Shown here: positions 16,868-25,749 of the stretch, one piece after another
How positions within the stretch are numbered: position 1 is the first letter of the stretch
How the letters are laid out: every line of letters starts with the position of its first letter
NCBI GenBank assembly: GCA_913009735.1
Contig: CAJVYU010000001.1
Coordinates: 1-64,000 of the forward strand
Reading direction: 5' to 3'
Length of the DNA stretch: 64,000 bases
DNA from: an uncultured Fidelibacterota bacterium
Lineage (GTDB): Bacteria; Fidelibacterota; Marinisomatia; Marinisomatales; TCS55
Translations under genes and position numbers: made by a program
The notes under the pieces: model-generated
Databases searched by the model: none
What the model was told of the DNA's origin: nothing
The model's input: the letters and a program-made list of their open reading frames with translations, nothing else

Positions 16868-17125
16868 ATGGGAACAAACAATCAAAATCAATTTGATACT
16901 ATTGAAGACATTTTGAATTATGCCATTGCTGAAGAGAAGGATGCTTACTTCTTCTATAAAAATTCAGCCAATAAAATGACAGATCCTGATTTGAAAAAGT
17001 TTCTTCTGGCCTTAGCTAAAATGGAAATGGAACACTATAACATTCTCAAAAAAAAGTTAGAAGAATGTAAAGCTAATTCATTCTGCTGTCATGCTATTAT
17101 GTCTTCATTTCATGAAGAAGAATAA
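16868..17125 (+). CDS. Half-ferritin (rubrerythrin-like, two-helix) protein
   Basis: Only 85 residues. The helix E-D-I-L-N-Y-A-I-A-E-E-K-D-A-Y-F-F-Y and a second helix with EMEHYNIL (ExxH iron ligands) form one half of a rubrerythrin/ferritin-like four-helix bundle; a full bundle would need dimerisation. The tail carries CCH and then acidic residues. There is no rubredoxin domain. It sits 12 bases after the OFOR gamma gene and just before butyrate kinase, so it is co-transcribed. A role in protecting the oxygen-sensitive OFOR clusters (peroxide or iron handling) is an inference. Encapsulated-ferritin-type proteins have a similar two-helix size, but no encapsulin gene is in the window. Confidence 0.75.
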   Translation: MGTNNQNQFDTIEDILNYAIAEEKDAYFFYKNSANKMTDPDLKKFLLALAKMEMEHYNILKKKLEECKANSFCCHAIMSSFHEEE

Positions 17126-17145
17126 CCGGGAGGTGTGGATTCTTT

Positions 17146-18180
17146 ATTCTTACGATAAATCCCGGTTCTACTTCAACCGAGATTGGATATTTCAAAAACA
17201 ATACATGTCTCATCCAAGAGACCTTCCCCCATTCTATTCATAATTCCCGGATGAGCTTTCAACAGCAAGTAACGTCACTGCATAATGACATTAAACCGTT
17301 TTTGGGTCAACTGAATACTTTTGACGCAATCGCATCCCGGGGAGGGCCGCTTAAACCTTTACCCGGAGGTGTATACAAAATAAATAAAGCCATGATTAGA
17401 GATTACCAAAATCAAACATATTCAAAACATCCCTCTAACCTTGGTGCTATATTGGCAAATAAATTATCAAAAGAATTCTCTGTTCCGGCCTATATCGTTG
17501 ATCCGGTTTCCGTAGATGAAATGATTCCAAAAGCAAAAATTTCCGGAGTGCCAACCATTGAAAGAAAAAGTCGCAGTCATGCCCTGAATATCAAATTCTG
17601 TGTCTACAAAGCTTCTACAGAAAATAATATCCCGATTGAAAAATCAAATTTTATTGTAGCTCATTTGGGAGGTGGATTTTCAATTGCAGCTGTTAAACGT
17701 GGACGTATTATAGATGTAAATGATGCCTTGCTGGGAATGGGTCCGTTTTCAATCGAGAGAGCGGGTGCCTTACCCTTGTCAGGTTTAATCGATTTAATAT
17801 ATGATAATAGTATATCTAAGGAAGAGCTGACAGAATTATTATCAAAAAACAGCGGACTGAAAGGATATCTTGGAACTAATAATTTTAAAGAAATTGAAAA
17901 GAGGCTGAACGAGAAAGATGTTCAACTAATTTATGAAGCGATGATTTATCAAATCCAAAAAGAAATCGGTGCCATGTTTGCCGCTTTAAATGGTTGTGTT
18001 GATGCGTGTATTTTCACCGGCGGCCTGGCTAAATCCCATCGGCTGATAAATAATTTATTATCAAATTTATGTTTTATTGATCAAATTATAATTTATCCCG
18101 GAAGTTTTGAACTTGACGCTTTGGCCAATGGGGTTTATCGCGTTATGTCTGGACAATTAAACCAAAAGGAATATACATGA
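17146..18180 (+). CDS. buk: Butyrate kinase, apparent ATT start
   Basis: Acetokinase-family enzyme making carboxylate plus ATP from acyl phosphate. In frame upstream of the first ATG (17251) the sequence reads ILTINPGSTSTEIGYF, the conserved phosphate-binding strand of butyrate kinases, and the frame is open back to 17116. No ATG, GTG or TTG occurs there. The best start is ATT at 17146, 12 bases after GGGAGG. That gives 344 residues, near the usual 355; starting at 17251 would delete the nucleotide-binding motif. Further motifs are SRGGPLKP, HLGGGFSIAAV, GMGPFSIERAG and FTGGLA. It overlaps ptb by 4 bases (ATGA). Confidence 0.88.
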   Translation: MLTINPGSTSTEIGYFKNNTCLIQETFPHSIHNSRMSFQQQVTSLHNDIKPFLGQLNTFDAIASRGGPLKPLPGGVYKINKAMIRDYQNQTYSKHPSNLGAILANKLSKEFSVPAYIVDPVSVDEMIPKAKISGVPTIERKSRSHALNIKFCVYKASTENNIPIEKSNFIVAHLGGGFSIAAVKRGRIIDVNDALLGMGPFSIERAGALPLSGLIDLIYDNSISKEELTELLSKNSGLKGYLGTNNFKEIEKRLNEKDVQLIYEAMIYQIQKEIGAMFAALNGCVDACIFTGGLAKSHRLINNLLSNLCFIDQIIIYPGSFELDALANGVYRVMSGQLNQKEYT

Positions 18181-19007
18181 TTAAACATTTTCGAGAAATT
18201 TACACAATGATGAGAGGTTTTGGACCGGCAAGAATGGCCGTTGTCAATCCTCAACAAGAATATTTACAATATGTCCTGGACAAAACAGAACAAAAAGAAA
18301 TAATTGAACCTCTTGTATTTCTAAATGATGATCCTGTTATTGCTGCTATAGAGGCCGTTGAAGCTGTTGCATCAGGAAAAGCCGATCTGCTGATGAAGGG
18401 GGATATTGATACGGCACAATTACTCAGTATAATCCTGAATAAAGATTATGGTTTACGCACTGACAAGCTTTTATCCCACGTTGCAGTGGTCGAAACGCCT
18501 TTTTACAATCGGCTTATGTTATGTTCTGATGGTGGTATAAACATCAAATTAAATGAGGAGACAGTACCCGCCATTGTAGAAAATGCATTATCATTAGCTT
18601 CATCTTTAGATATTCAACAACCCAACGTGGCTTTTTTGTCATTGGTAGAAACGATTACGCCCAAATTACCTTCTACAAAATTATGGGACAAGATGACAAA
18701 AAAGTATAAGTCTGATGAACGATTAATCGCAGAGGGTCCGCTGGCTCTGGATGTTGCATTGTCAACCAGAGCAGCAGAGAAAAAAGCTATCAAATCAAAC
18801 GTCTCCGGGAAAGCTGATATTTTTATCGGACCAACTATTACATCCACAAATATGATGGTAAAAGCGCTTATGATCGTTGGAGGCGCAAAAGGCGGCGGTC
18901 TTATTCTGGGCGCAAAATGCCCAATCGTTCTTTTGTCCCGCTCTGATTCCAGGCGCACTAAAATGAATTCCATTTCACTAGGTTTACTGGCTTTAAACAG
19001 GAAATAA
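18177..19007 (+). CDS. ptb: Phosphate butyryltransferase
   Basis: 276 residues, phosphate acetyl/butyryl transferase family. It converts acyl-CoA plus phosphate into acyl phosphate for butyrate kinase. Visible family segments: ADLLMKGDIDTAQLLSIIL, LLSHVAVVETP, SDGGINI and IFIGPTITSTNMMVKAL. It starts within the buk stop (ATGA overlap). Together with the upstream OFOR it completes a route from 2-oxoacid to free acid with one ATP by substrate-level phosphorylation. Branched-chain substrates are plausible because the OFOR is VorB-like; true butyrate formation would need other genes not in view. Confidence 0.93.
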   Translation: MIKHFREIYTMMRGFGPARMAVVNPQQEYLQYVLDKTEQKEIIEPLVFLNDDPVIAAIEAVEAVASGKADLLMKGDIDTAQLLSIILNKDYGLRTDKLLSHVAVVETPFYNRLMLCSDGGINIKLNEETVPAIVENALSLASSLDIQQPNVAFLSLVETITPKLPSTKLWDKMTKKYKSDERLIAEGPLALDVALSTRAAEKKAIKSNVSGKADIFIGPTITSTNMMVKALMIVGGAKGGGLILGAKCPIVLLSRSDSRRTKMNSISLGLLALNRK

Positions 19008-19009
19008 AA

Positions 19010-20716
19010 TTGGATATTGAAAAGAAAAAAATCCTGATACTCGGAGGCTGGGGACTGGTCGGTTCTGCGATCATTCGCAAACTTGTCCAGTTCAACCCCG
19101 ACACAATTGTAATATTATCATTAAAAGAAATCGAAGCGGTAGACGTTTGTAACGAACTTATGAGCGAATACTCACAGATAAAGTTTTTACCTGAATGGGG
19201 GAATATTTTTGTTCGCAATTCCCTGAAAGATTTAAGTAGAAATGAACTTCTTAACAACAGAAAATACCGTCAGGCGTTAATGGTGGACACGATGGAAGCT
19301 TTCGATGATCAAAGTATCCAAGCATCTTTTCTCAATCAGGTTATTTCCCGCCATAAACCAAATATTATAATTGATACAGTCAATACTGCAACAGCTCTCG
19401 CATATCAGGATCTGTACAGCGGTTATTATAACCTAAAACGTGAGATGAAAAAAAGTCTGGACAACAACAATTCGTACACAGAAGAATTTCATGCTGAAGT
19501 CGAAAAAACAATGACAACGCTCTATATACCGCAAATAATTCGTCATATTCAAATACTTCATAAAAGTATGGTGGACAATAAAACTGGCGTCTATATAAAA
19601 ATTGGTACAACAGGTACCGGCGGAATGGGTCTTAATATTCCTTACACACACAGCGAAGAACAGCCCTCAAGAATACTTTTGAGCAAATCTGCGCTCGCCG
19701 GAGCGCATACTATGCTATTATTTTTAATGGGGCGGACTCCGGGCGGACCGATCATTAAAGAAATCAAGCCAGCGGCGGCAATAGCCTGGAAGGCAATACA
19801 ATTTGGAGAAATTAATAAACACGGTAAACCCATTCAACTTTATGACTGCACTCCGGAAAATGCAATTCAACTCAATAACAAATTTTATTTTTCTGATTCC
19901 GGCGGTTGGAAAGACTTAAATGAAACATTAAAATCCGTATACATTGATACAGGGGAAAATGGTATATTTTCTCAAGGCGAGTTTGAAACTATCACGTCTA
20001 TTGGACAAATGGAATTTGTAACGCCTGAAGAAATCGCTGATAATGTCATTTTAGAAATATTAGGCGATAGCACCGGACATGATATTATTAATGCCTTGAA
20101 TAATTCAATCATGGGGCCTACATACCGTGCCGGTTATTTGCGGCACAAGGCAATGGAATCTATGATCAAATTGCAGGAACAGCATAACGCTGACAGTGTC
20201 GCTTTTGAAATATTGGGTCCACCTCGACTTTCTAAAATCCTTTATGAAGCGCATCTCTTGAAATCGGTTTCGAAATCATTTATGGATATAACCAATTTTT
20301 CAGCAACTGCATTATCAGAAAAAACTCAGGAAATACTTTTAGCAAATAAAGAGCTCCGATCAAAAATCATATCAATCGGTATACCCATATTGTTAAATGA
20401 TGGAAAAAGGTTGCTTCGGGGACCGGCAATTAAAATTCCGGTTCCTTTAGGAAAGGTGTCGATTGAAATGAATGATGAAAACATAAACGAATGGGCTTAT
20501 GCCGGTTGGGTAGATTTACGAATACAAAATATGGAAGTGTGGATTCAGCGTTTCAATGAAATCTATTCTTTCATTAAGACACAGGAGGAGGAAGATACCA
20601 GCTCCCGCTTTCACCATGGACAGCTATATTGGAAAATAAATGAACCAATAAACATCGGGAAATTAGCAGCTTGGATTTTCATTAATGAAGATAAGGGTTT
20701 AAGAATCAAGGGCTAA
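19010..20716 (+). CDS. Large Rossmann-fold (SDR/epimerase-like) protein of unknown role
   Basis: 568 residues with a TTG start, an AGGAA site 9 bases before it, 2 bases after the ptb stop. The N-terminus KILILGGWGLVGSAIIRKL is an NAD(P)-binding GGxGxxG motif. IIIDTVNTATAL, KIGTTGTGGMG and SKSALAGAHTMLLFLMG follow. I see no YxxxK catalytic motif. The C-terminal 200 residues match nothing I recognise. It is clearly linked to the OFOR-Buk-Ptb operon. An acyl-substrate dehydrogenase or redox-balancing enzyme is possible, but the function is unknown. It is followed by a T-rich stretch (20720-20735) without a hairpin. Confidence 0.8.
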   Translation: MDIEKKKILILGGWGLVGSAIIRKLVQFNPDTIVILSLKEIEAVDVCNELMSEYSQIKFLPEWGNIFVRNSLKDLSRNELLNNRKYRQALMVDTMEAFDDQSIQASFLNQVISRHKPNIIIDTVNTATALAYQDLYSGYYNLKREMKKSLDNNNSYTEEFHAEVEKTMTTLYIPQIIRHIQILHKSMVDNKTGVYIKIGTTGTGGMGLNIPYTHSEEQPSRILLSKSALAGAHTMLLFLMGRTPGGPIIKEIKPAAAIAWKAIQFGEINKHGKPIQLYDCTPENAIQLNNKFYFSDSGGWKDLNETLKSVYIDTGENGIFSQGEFETITSIGQMEFVTPEEIADNVILEILGDSTGHDIINALNNSIMGPTYRAGYLRHKAMESMIKLQEQHNADSVAFEILGPPRLSKILYEAHLLKSVSKSFMDITNFSATALSEKTQEILLANKELRSKIISIGIPILLNDGKRLLRGPAIKIPVPLGKVSIEMNDENINEWAYAGWVDLRIQNMEVWIQRFNEIYSFIKTQEEEDTSSRFHHGQLYWKINEPINIGKLAAWIFINEDKGLRIKG

Positions 20717-20746
20717 TAATTTTTTCTCTTTTTTTAAACACTCATC

Positions 20747-20776
20747 TTGCCTAAGTACTGAACAAATCCTTATAAT
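20747..20776 (+). promoter_or_regulatory. Candidate sigma-70-type promoter for adk-coaE
   Basis: TTGCCT at 20747-20752 and a perfect TATAAT at 20771-20776 are separated by 18 bases. A start near 20783 would give a leader of about 10 bases before the adk ATG. Confidence 0.5.
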
Positions 20777-20793
20777 TCATATAGGTTATTCTT

Positions 20794-21354
20794 ATGCGTT
20801 TAATATTTATTGGCCCCCCCGGCGTTGGGAAAGGTACCCAAGCAAAACAAATTTGTGATCAATTTGGCATTTTACATTTATCCACCGGGGATATTCTTCG
20901 GGAAGAAATTTCTCAAAATTCACTCATCGGTCAAGCGGCAAAACGGTTCATAGATAAAGGTGAATTAGTCCCGGATAAACTTTTATTGGATATGATGTCC
21001 ATTCGCTTAAACCAAAAAGATTGTAAAAACGGATATTGCCTTGACGGGTTTCCAAGAACTATCCCGCAAGCAGAAGGATTAGAACTCATTCTTCAAAATC
21101 TTCAGCAATCAATTGATGCTGTTATCAGCATTGATGCTGATGAAAAAGAATTAATTCAACGACTGGTTTTACGTGGTCAAAATTCAGGCAGGACGGATGA
21201 TACTTCAGATGTCGTTAAACAAAGACTCGATGTTTACAGGAAGCAAACGGCTCCACTAATAGAATTTTATTCCAAAAGAAATCTTTTACATAGTATAGAT
21301 GGGTTAGGAGAAATTTCAGAGATTACACAACGAATTTTAAACAGTTTAAGCTAA
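20794..21354 (+). CDS. adk: Adenylate kinase
   Basis: 186 residues. GPPGVGKGTQA P-loop, STGDILREEI, and CLDGFPRTIPQA. The LID region (GRTDDTSDVVKQRL) is the short type without the zinc-finger insert, as expected for an enzyme under 200 residues. It catalyses ATP + AMP to 2 ADP in the cytoplasm. It is followed after 1 base by coaE. It is not in the usual secY-map ribosomal context. Confidence 0.95.
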   Translation: MRLIFIGPPGVGKGTQAKQICDQFGILHLSTGDILREEISQNSLIGQAAKRFIDKGELVPDKLLLDMMSIRLNQKDCKNGYCLDGFPRTIPQAEGLELILQNLQQSIDAVISIDADEKELIQRLVLRGQNSGRTDDTSDVVKQRLDVYRKQTAPLIEFYSKRNLLHSIDGLGEISEITQRILNSLS

Positions 21355-21355
21355 T

Positions 21356-21949
21356 ATGCTAAAAGTTGGACTTACAGGCGGCCTCGGGTGCGGGAAAAGT
21401 AAAGCCAGTGCATTTTTAAAAGAAATGGGTGCCTACATTTTTGATGCCGATACGGAAGCAAAAAAATTATTAATTAATAATCCCGTTGTTCAAAATGAAT
21501 TAGTCGCCGAATTCGGGACTGATATTATGGGTCCTGAAAATACTATTTCAAATAAGAAACTTGCCCGCATTGCTTTTCAGGATGAAGATCACCAAACGCG
21601 TTTGAATTTAGTTGTTCATCCATATATATATGATTTGATCGACGAACACTTTCAAAAAATACAAAAGAAGAATACCCATTCTATGTTCATCGTAGATGGT
21701 GCAATGATTTTTGAATCAGGGTATGATCAACATTTGGATTACGTCATTGTCATTACGGCAATGTTGAAAAACAGAATGGAGCGCTCTATATCCAGGGGAA
21801 CGCTCACCCGGCAACAAATTCTACAACGAATGGAATTTCAATGGTCTGAAGAAGTAAAAACCGGGCTAGCTGATTTTGTTATCCATAATGACGGTACAGA
21901 AGAAGATCTAAAAAAAGAAATCGCTGACGTTTTTCAGAAATTAGCTTAA
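21356..21949 (+). CDS. coaE: Dephospho-CoA kinase
   Basis: 197 residues. P-loop GLTGGLGCGKSKA, then FDADTEAK with the catalytic Asp of the DPCK family, and late FVIHNDGTEEDL. It performs the last step of coenzyme A synthesis. Its last 4 bases overlap the convergent reverse-strand gene, so no terminator lies between them. Confidence 0.94.
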   Translation: MLKVGLTGGLGCGKSKASAFLKEMGAYIFDADTEAKKLLINNPVVQNELVAEFGTDIMGPENTISNKKLARIAFQDEDHQTRLNLVVHPYIYDLIDEHFQKIQKKNTHSMFIVDGAMIFESGYDQHLDYVIVITAMLKNRMERSISRGTLTRQQILQRMEFQWSEEVKTGLADFVIHNDGTEEDLKKEIADVFQKLA

Positions 21950-22422
21950 CGAAACCGCCTCCTTAGTGCTCTCGGTTTATCTAATATTTCTTTGTAAATC
22001 ACAGCCATTTTCAGATCCTGCGGGCTTTTTAAAAACGATGTTTTTAATATTTCATTTTTAAGCGATGGTTTCTTGATTCTCTTGATCTCTTTATGATCTT
22101 CTATTGATGATAAATCTTTATAGATCATATTGACTTCTTCTAATGGAACATCACGTTCGTATTCCAAGCTCGGCTTAACATCAACATCATTTTTTACTAC
22201 TTTAACAACGGGTTGGAAAATTTCATCATTTTCATCATCCTCTGTTTCAACCAAATCAGGAAGAAATTCTTTTATAAAACCAGGTGTTTCCCAACCCTTT
22301 TCATTCTCAGCTATTTCATCTTCTTCTATTTTGCGATATGCCTGCTGCTGCTTTTTCTTCTTCATAAAAGCTGAAAGCAAATACAATATCAACAGAAATA
22401 TCCAATAGCCGTAGTCTCCCAT
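21946..22422 (-). CDS. Unknown membrane-anchored protein in a FloA/NfeD operon
   Basis: 158 residues. One N-terminal membrane helix (YWIFLLILYLLSAFM) is followed by a lysine/glutamine run, a long acidic low-complexity region, and a C-terminal motif SPQDLKMAVIYKEILDKPRA then arginines. I recall that motif as a conserved tail in hypothetical proteins of FCB bacteria, but no function is known to me. The ATG overlaps the floA stop by one base (TAATG), so it is the third, translationally coupled gene after nfeD and floA. Role at membrane microdomains is an inference from position only. It ends tail-to-tail inside coaE. Confidence 0.8.
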   Translation of the reverse strand: MGDYGYWIFLLILYLLSAFMKKKKQQQAYRKIEEDEIAENEKGWETPGFIKEFLPDLVETEDDENDEIFQPVVKVVKNDVDVKPSLEYERDVPLEEVNMIYKDLSSIEDHKEIKRIKKPSLKNEILKTSFLKSPQDLKMAVIYKEILDKPRALRRRFR

Positions 22423-23429
22423 TAATCGTCCTTCTCAAATGTTTTTGTTTCTCCCTCACCCGCATCGGATATGGATTGTCTCATCCCGGTATCTGCTTTG
22501 ATATTTTGCATATTGTAATAATCAAAAATTCCAAGATTACCTTCCCTGAACGCCTGAGCCATGGCCTTTGGAACTTCCGCCTCTGCTTCCACTACCTTGG
22601 CTTGCATTTCCTGGGTGCGTGCATGCATTTCCTGCTCTTCAGCTACAGCCATTGCCCTGCGGGTTTCCGCTCTTGCCTGGGCAACCCGCAAATCAGCTTC
22701 AGCTTGATCGGCTTGCAGACTCGCGCCGATATTTTTACCTACATCAAGATCTGCAATATCAATGGATAGAATTTCATAGGCTGTACCGGCATCTAATCCT
22801 TTTTGTAACACAGCCTTGGAAATACTATCCGGATTTTCCAGCACAGCTGAATAATTATTTGAAGAACCTATTGCGCTTACAATTCCTTCGCCAACTCTGG
22901 CAATGATTGTTTCATCCGTAGCTCCACCAACCAGCCCGGGAATGTTCGTTCTTACGGTCACACGCGCACGAGCTTTTAGTTCAATGCCGTCTCTTGCTAC
23001 TGCCGATAAATAACCTTCTTTCGGAGCATCAATCACTTTTGGATAAACACTGGTAGCGACAGCTGACTGTACATCCCGACCTGCCAAGTCAATAGCAGTG
23101 GTCGTTTCGAATGTTAATGGAATATTTGCTTTTGCTGCCGCAATGAGTGCCACCACAATATTTTGGACATGCCCTCCTGCAAGGAAATGTGTTTCCAGCA
23201 TATCTGTGGAAATGTTTTGCAGTCCTGCTTTGTTAAGGTTGATTACACCGTCCACAATTAATCGTGGAGGAATTTTTCTCAATCTCATACGGATCAAATC
23301 TATGATTGAAATGGGTCCTAAACCCAGGCTTACTATAGATTGTACCCACAACCCCAGGGGGACAAAATAAAAAAACAGTACTATAAAAAATAGTACGAAC
23401 CCTAATAATACAAGAGATGCAATAGTCAT
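22422..23429 (-). CDS. floA: Flotillin-like protein FloA (UPF0365)
   Basis: 335 residues. The membrane hairpin at the N-terminus (hydrophobic residues about 3-40), the SPFH/band-7-like domain ([33 protein letters not shown]) and the Ala/Glu/Arg-rich coiled coil ([19 protein letters not shown]) identify FloA. Family role: scaffold of lipid-ordered membrane domains, working with an NfeD protein. The nfeD gene lies 11 bases upstream in the same operon. Confidence 0.95.
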   Translation of the reverse strand: MTIASLVLLGFVLFFIVLFFYFVPLGLWVQSIVSLGLGPISIIDLIRMRLRKIPPRLIVDGVINLNKAGLQNISTDMLETHFLAGGHVQNIVVALIAAAKANIPLTFETTTAIDLAGRDVQSAVATSVYPKVIDAPKEGYLSAVARDGIELKARARVTVRTNIPGLVGGATDETIIARVGEGIVSAIGSSNNYSAVLENPDSISKAVLQKGLDAGTAYEILSIDIADLDVGKNIGASLQADQAEADLRVAQARAETRRAMAVAEEQEMHARTQEMQAKVVEAEAEVPKAMAQAFREGNLGIFDYYNMQNIKADTGMRQSISDAGEGETKTFEKDD

Positions 23430-23440
23430 AATTTTATTCC

Positions 23441-24796
23441 TTATTTATGATTTATTTTTCTGACGACAACTCTGTTCCCGTCTACGGTCATAATTTTAAT
23501 GGTTTCATTTTTATCGATATACGATCCTTCAGTAACTACAAAAATTCGTTTTTCACCCACATGAACCCAGCCGGAGGGGCGGAGGTCGGTTTCAGAGACG
23601 CCTTCCTCTCCAAGGAGATTCTCAAGCCCAATGGATGAATTATAACCTTCTTCCTTTAGTTCAGCAGTAGGCGAACTTAATTTTTTCCAAAAGTCTGTTT
23701 TGGTCATAAGTTTAAACAAAAGTATTAAACCAATGATTCCACCTAATATTCCAATGGTTAATCCAGTTAAAGCCATGGTCTGAATTTCCTGACCTATGGG
23801 TACATCAGGCAAGAGTAATTCATAAAACCCCCAAATAATAATGCCTATGCCGGATATCCCAGCAATACCAAATCCCGGTATTAACAATATTTCAACCGTC
23901 AACAAAGCAATACCAACCAAAACAATCAAGAAATCAGTCATTGTTGCTAATTGGGCAATGTATGATGCTCCTAAGGATAAAGCTAAGCAAATAGCGCCAA
24001 AGGTTCCCGGGAGACCCCACCCCGGACTTTGCAATTCAAATAATATTCCAAGAAATCCAAATGTAGTCAGAAGAGAGGCGACGACTGGATTGGTTAAAAA
24101 CCGCACAAGATTTTCAGACCAGTTTTCTTTAGCAGAGCGAATTGTAGCATGAGACAAGCCTAATTCTGCCAGGACGTCGTCAATTGTTTCATTTTCTCCG
24201 TCAGCCATTTTGTATTTAATAGCAGATTCTGTTGTGAGCGTTATTAACTTACCTTCCTTACGGCCTTCGAGGTCGGTCACTTCAACGGAATCACCGTCAA
24301 TAACTAAATGAGTGAATGTTAATTCTTCATCAACCATGCCTTTGGCAATATCTGTGTTACGACCGCGCTTTTCTGCCGTTGACGCCATCTCTTCCCGCAT
24401 GTAGCTAATAACTTTTTCACTGGCTTTCTTCCCTTGCATATCTACAGCTGTTGCAGCGCCAATCGTACCTCCTCCTGTCATATAAATCTTTTCACAGGAT
24501 AGCGATATTAATGCTCCTGCAGAAATCGCCCTTCGATTGATGAACGCAACTGTTAAAACATCCGAATCAAGTATGGCATCCTTGATTTGCGTTGCGGCAT
24601 CCACACGCCCGCCAAATGTATCAATATCAAAAATAATAGCCTTTGCTCCGGCCTCTTCTGCTGTTGCAATAGCGCGTTCGATAAAAGGTGGAAGACCCAA
24701 ATCAATAGTCCCTTGTATCGGCACTCGATAAACAATCGTTTCAGCAGAAACGGTTGATAAACATAAATAAATAAATAATAATATTCGCATTTTCAT
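23441..24796 (-). CDS. NfeD-family membrane serine protease (ClpP class)
   Basis: 451 residues. A signal peptide ([18 protein letters not shown]) is followed by a ClpP/SppA-like protease domain (about 20-215), where [12 protein letters not shown] contains the nucleophile Ser. About six membrane helices (residues 230-370) and a C-terminal OB-fold NfeD domain ([19 protein letters not shown]) follow. It is long-form NfeD/NfeD1b. The partner FloA is directly downstream. It is divergent from the lysophospholipid acyltransferase gene, with an 89-base gap that must hold both promoters. Confidence 0.93.
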   Translation of the reverse strand: MKMRILLFIYLCLSTVSAETIVYRVPIQGTIDLGLPPFIERAIATAEEAGAKAIIFDIDTFGGRVDAATQIKDAILDSDVLTVAFINRRAISAGALISLSCEKIYMTGGGTIGAATAVDMQGKKASEKVISYMREEMASTAEKRGRNTDIAKGMVDEELTFTHLVIDGDSVEVTDLEGRKEGKLITLTTESAIKYKMADGENETIDDVLAELGLSHATIRSAKENWSENLVRFLTNPVVASLLTTFGFLGILFELQSPGWGLPGTFGAICLALSLGASYIAQLATMTDFLIVLVGIALLTVEILLIPGFGIAGISGIGIIIWGFYELLLPDVPIGQEIQTMALTGLTIGILGGIIGLILLFKLMTKTDFWKKLSSPTAELKEEGYNSSIGLENLLGEEGVSETDLRPSGWVHVGEKRIFVVTEGSYIDKNETIKIMTVDGNRVVVRKINHK

Positions 24797-24885
24797 AATG
24801 TTACTTCAAATCAATGTTAATTTTAATACTGTCATCAGGGAAATTATTTTATATTTAGCAATTATGCAGAACATATTACGTACAA

Positions 24886-25749
24886 ATGCGCTTTAATCAT
24901 AAAATATCATATTATGCCTTAATCCTTTTTTCAGGTTGGTTACGCAGTCTGTCTGAGGTAGAACGCGACCGTCTTGGGTTCCGAATTGCACATCTTATGT
25001 ATTATGTACTCGCGTTAAGGAAAAAAGATTCAGCAAAAAATATTGCTATTGCTTTTCCAAACAAACGTAATCAAACCCAAAACAAAATATTGAAAAATAC
25101 TTATGTTTTTTTTGCAAAATCTTTCTTACAGTTTCTGGCATTACCAAAATCGTATCGATTTGTCAAATTCGATGTTGAAGGGAAAAATTTACTGGATAAT
25201 GCTATTAAAAACGGAAATGGTGTTATTCTTGCCACCGGTCATTTCGGAAAGTGGGAAATAATGAGTTCTTGGTTAGGTTATACTGGTTATGAGTCTTTCG
25301 CTGTGGCTCAACATCAAGGAAATAGAGGCGCTGATTTATTTTTCAGAAATCTCAGGGAAAAAACCGGAATGGCTATTCTATATCGTAAATCTTCTCTGAA
25401 AAACATGTATCGAATTCTCGAAGAAAATAAAATATTAATTCTTGCCAGCGATCAAGATTCAAAGTCTCGTGGAGTTTTTGTAAACTTCTTTAATAAACCG
25501 GCTTCTACTCCTAAAGGCGTTGCTCGTTTTCATTTAGAAACACAATCTCCTATATTATTTATCACATGTCATCTTGGGAAAAACGGTCGGTATACAATAC
25601 ATATTCAACCTGTCATACCAAACGGAGAATCAACCGTTGAATCCATTACACAGGCATTCACTGTTTTATTGGAAGAAAAAATCCGTCAGTTTCCTGAACA
25701 ATATTTCTGGTTTCACAGACGCTGGAAATCAGAACCACCTGTTTCATAA
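24886..25749 (+). CDS. Lysophospholipid/lipid A acyltransferase (LpxL/HtrB-like)
   Basis: 287 residues. The acyltransferase motif is HFGKWE (H-x4-E); a second block is LASDQDSKSRGVFVNFF, then FWFHRRWK near the end, the common LpxL/LpxM-family tail. Inner-membrane enzyme expected to add the secondary acyl chain to lipid A, which fits the lipid A genes 5-8 kb downstream. It shares one base with the next gene. Confidence 0.88.
   Translation: MRFNHKISYYALILFSGWLRSLSEVERDRLGFRIAHLMYYVLALRKKDSAKNIAIAFPNKRNQTQNKILKNTYVFFAKSFLQFLALPKSYRFVKFDVEGKNLLDNAIKNGNGVILATGHFGKWEIMSSWLGYTGYESFAVAQHQGNRGADLFFRNLREKTGMAILYRKSSLKNMYRILEENKILILASDQDSKSRGVFVNFFNKPASTPKGVARFHLETQSPILFITCHLGKNGRYTIHIQPVIPNGESTVESITQAFTVLLEEKIRQFPEQYFWFHRRWKSEPPVS

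Noticed and set aside
20720-20738. T-rich run after the Rossmann gene as a terminator
   Set aside because: No stem precedes it.
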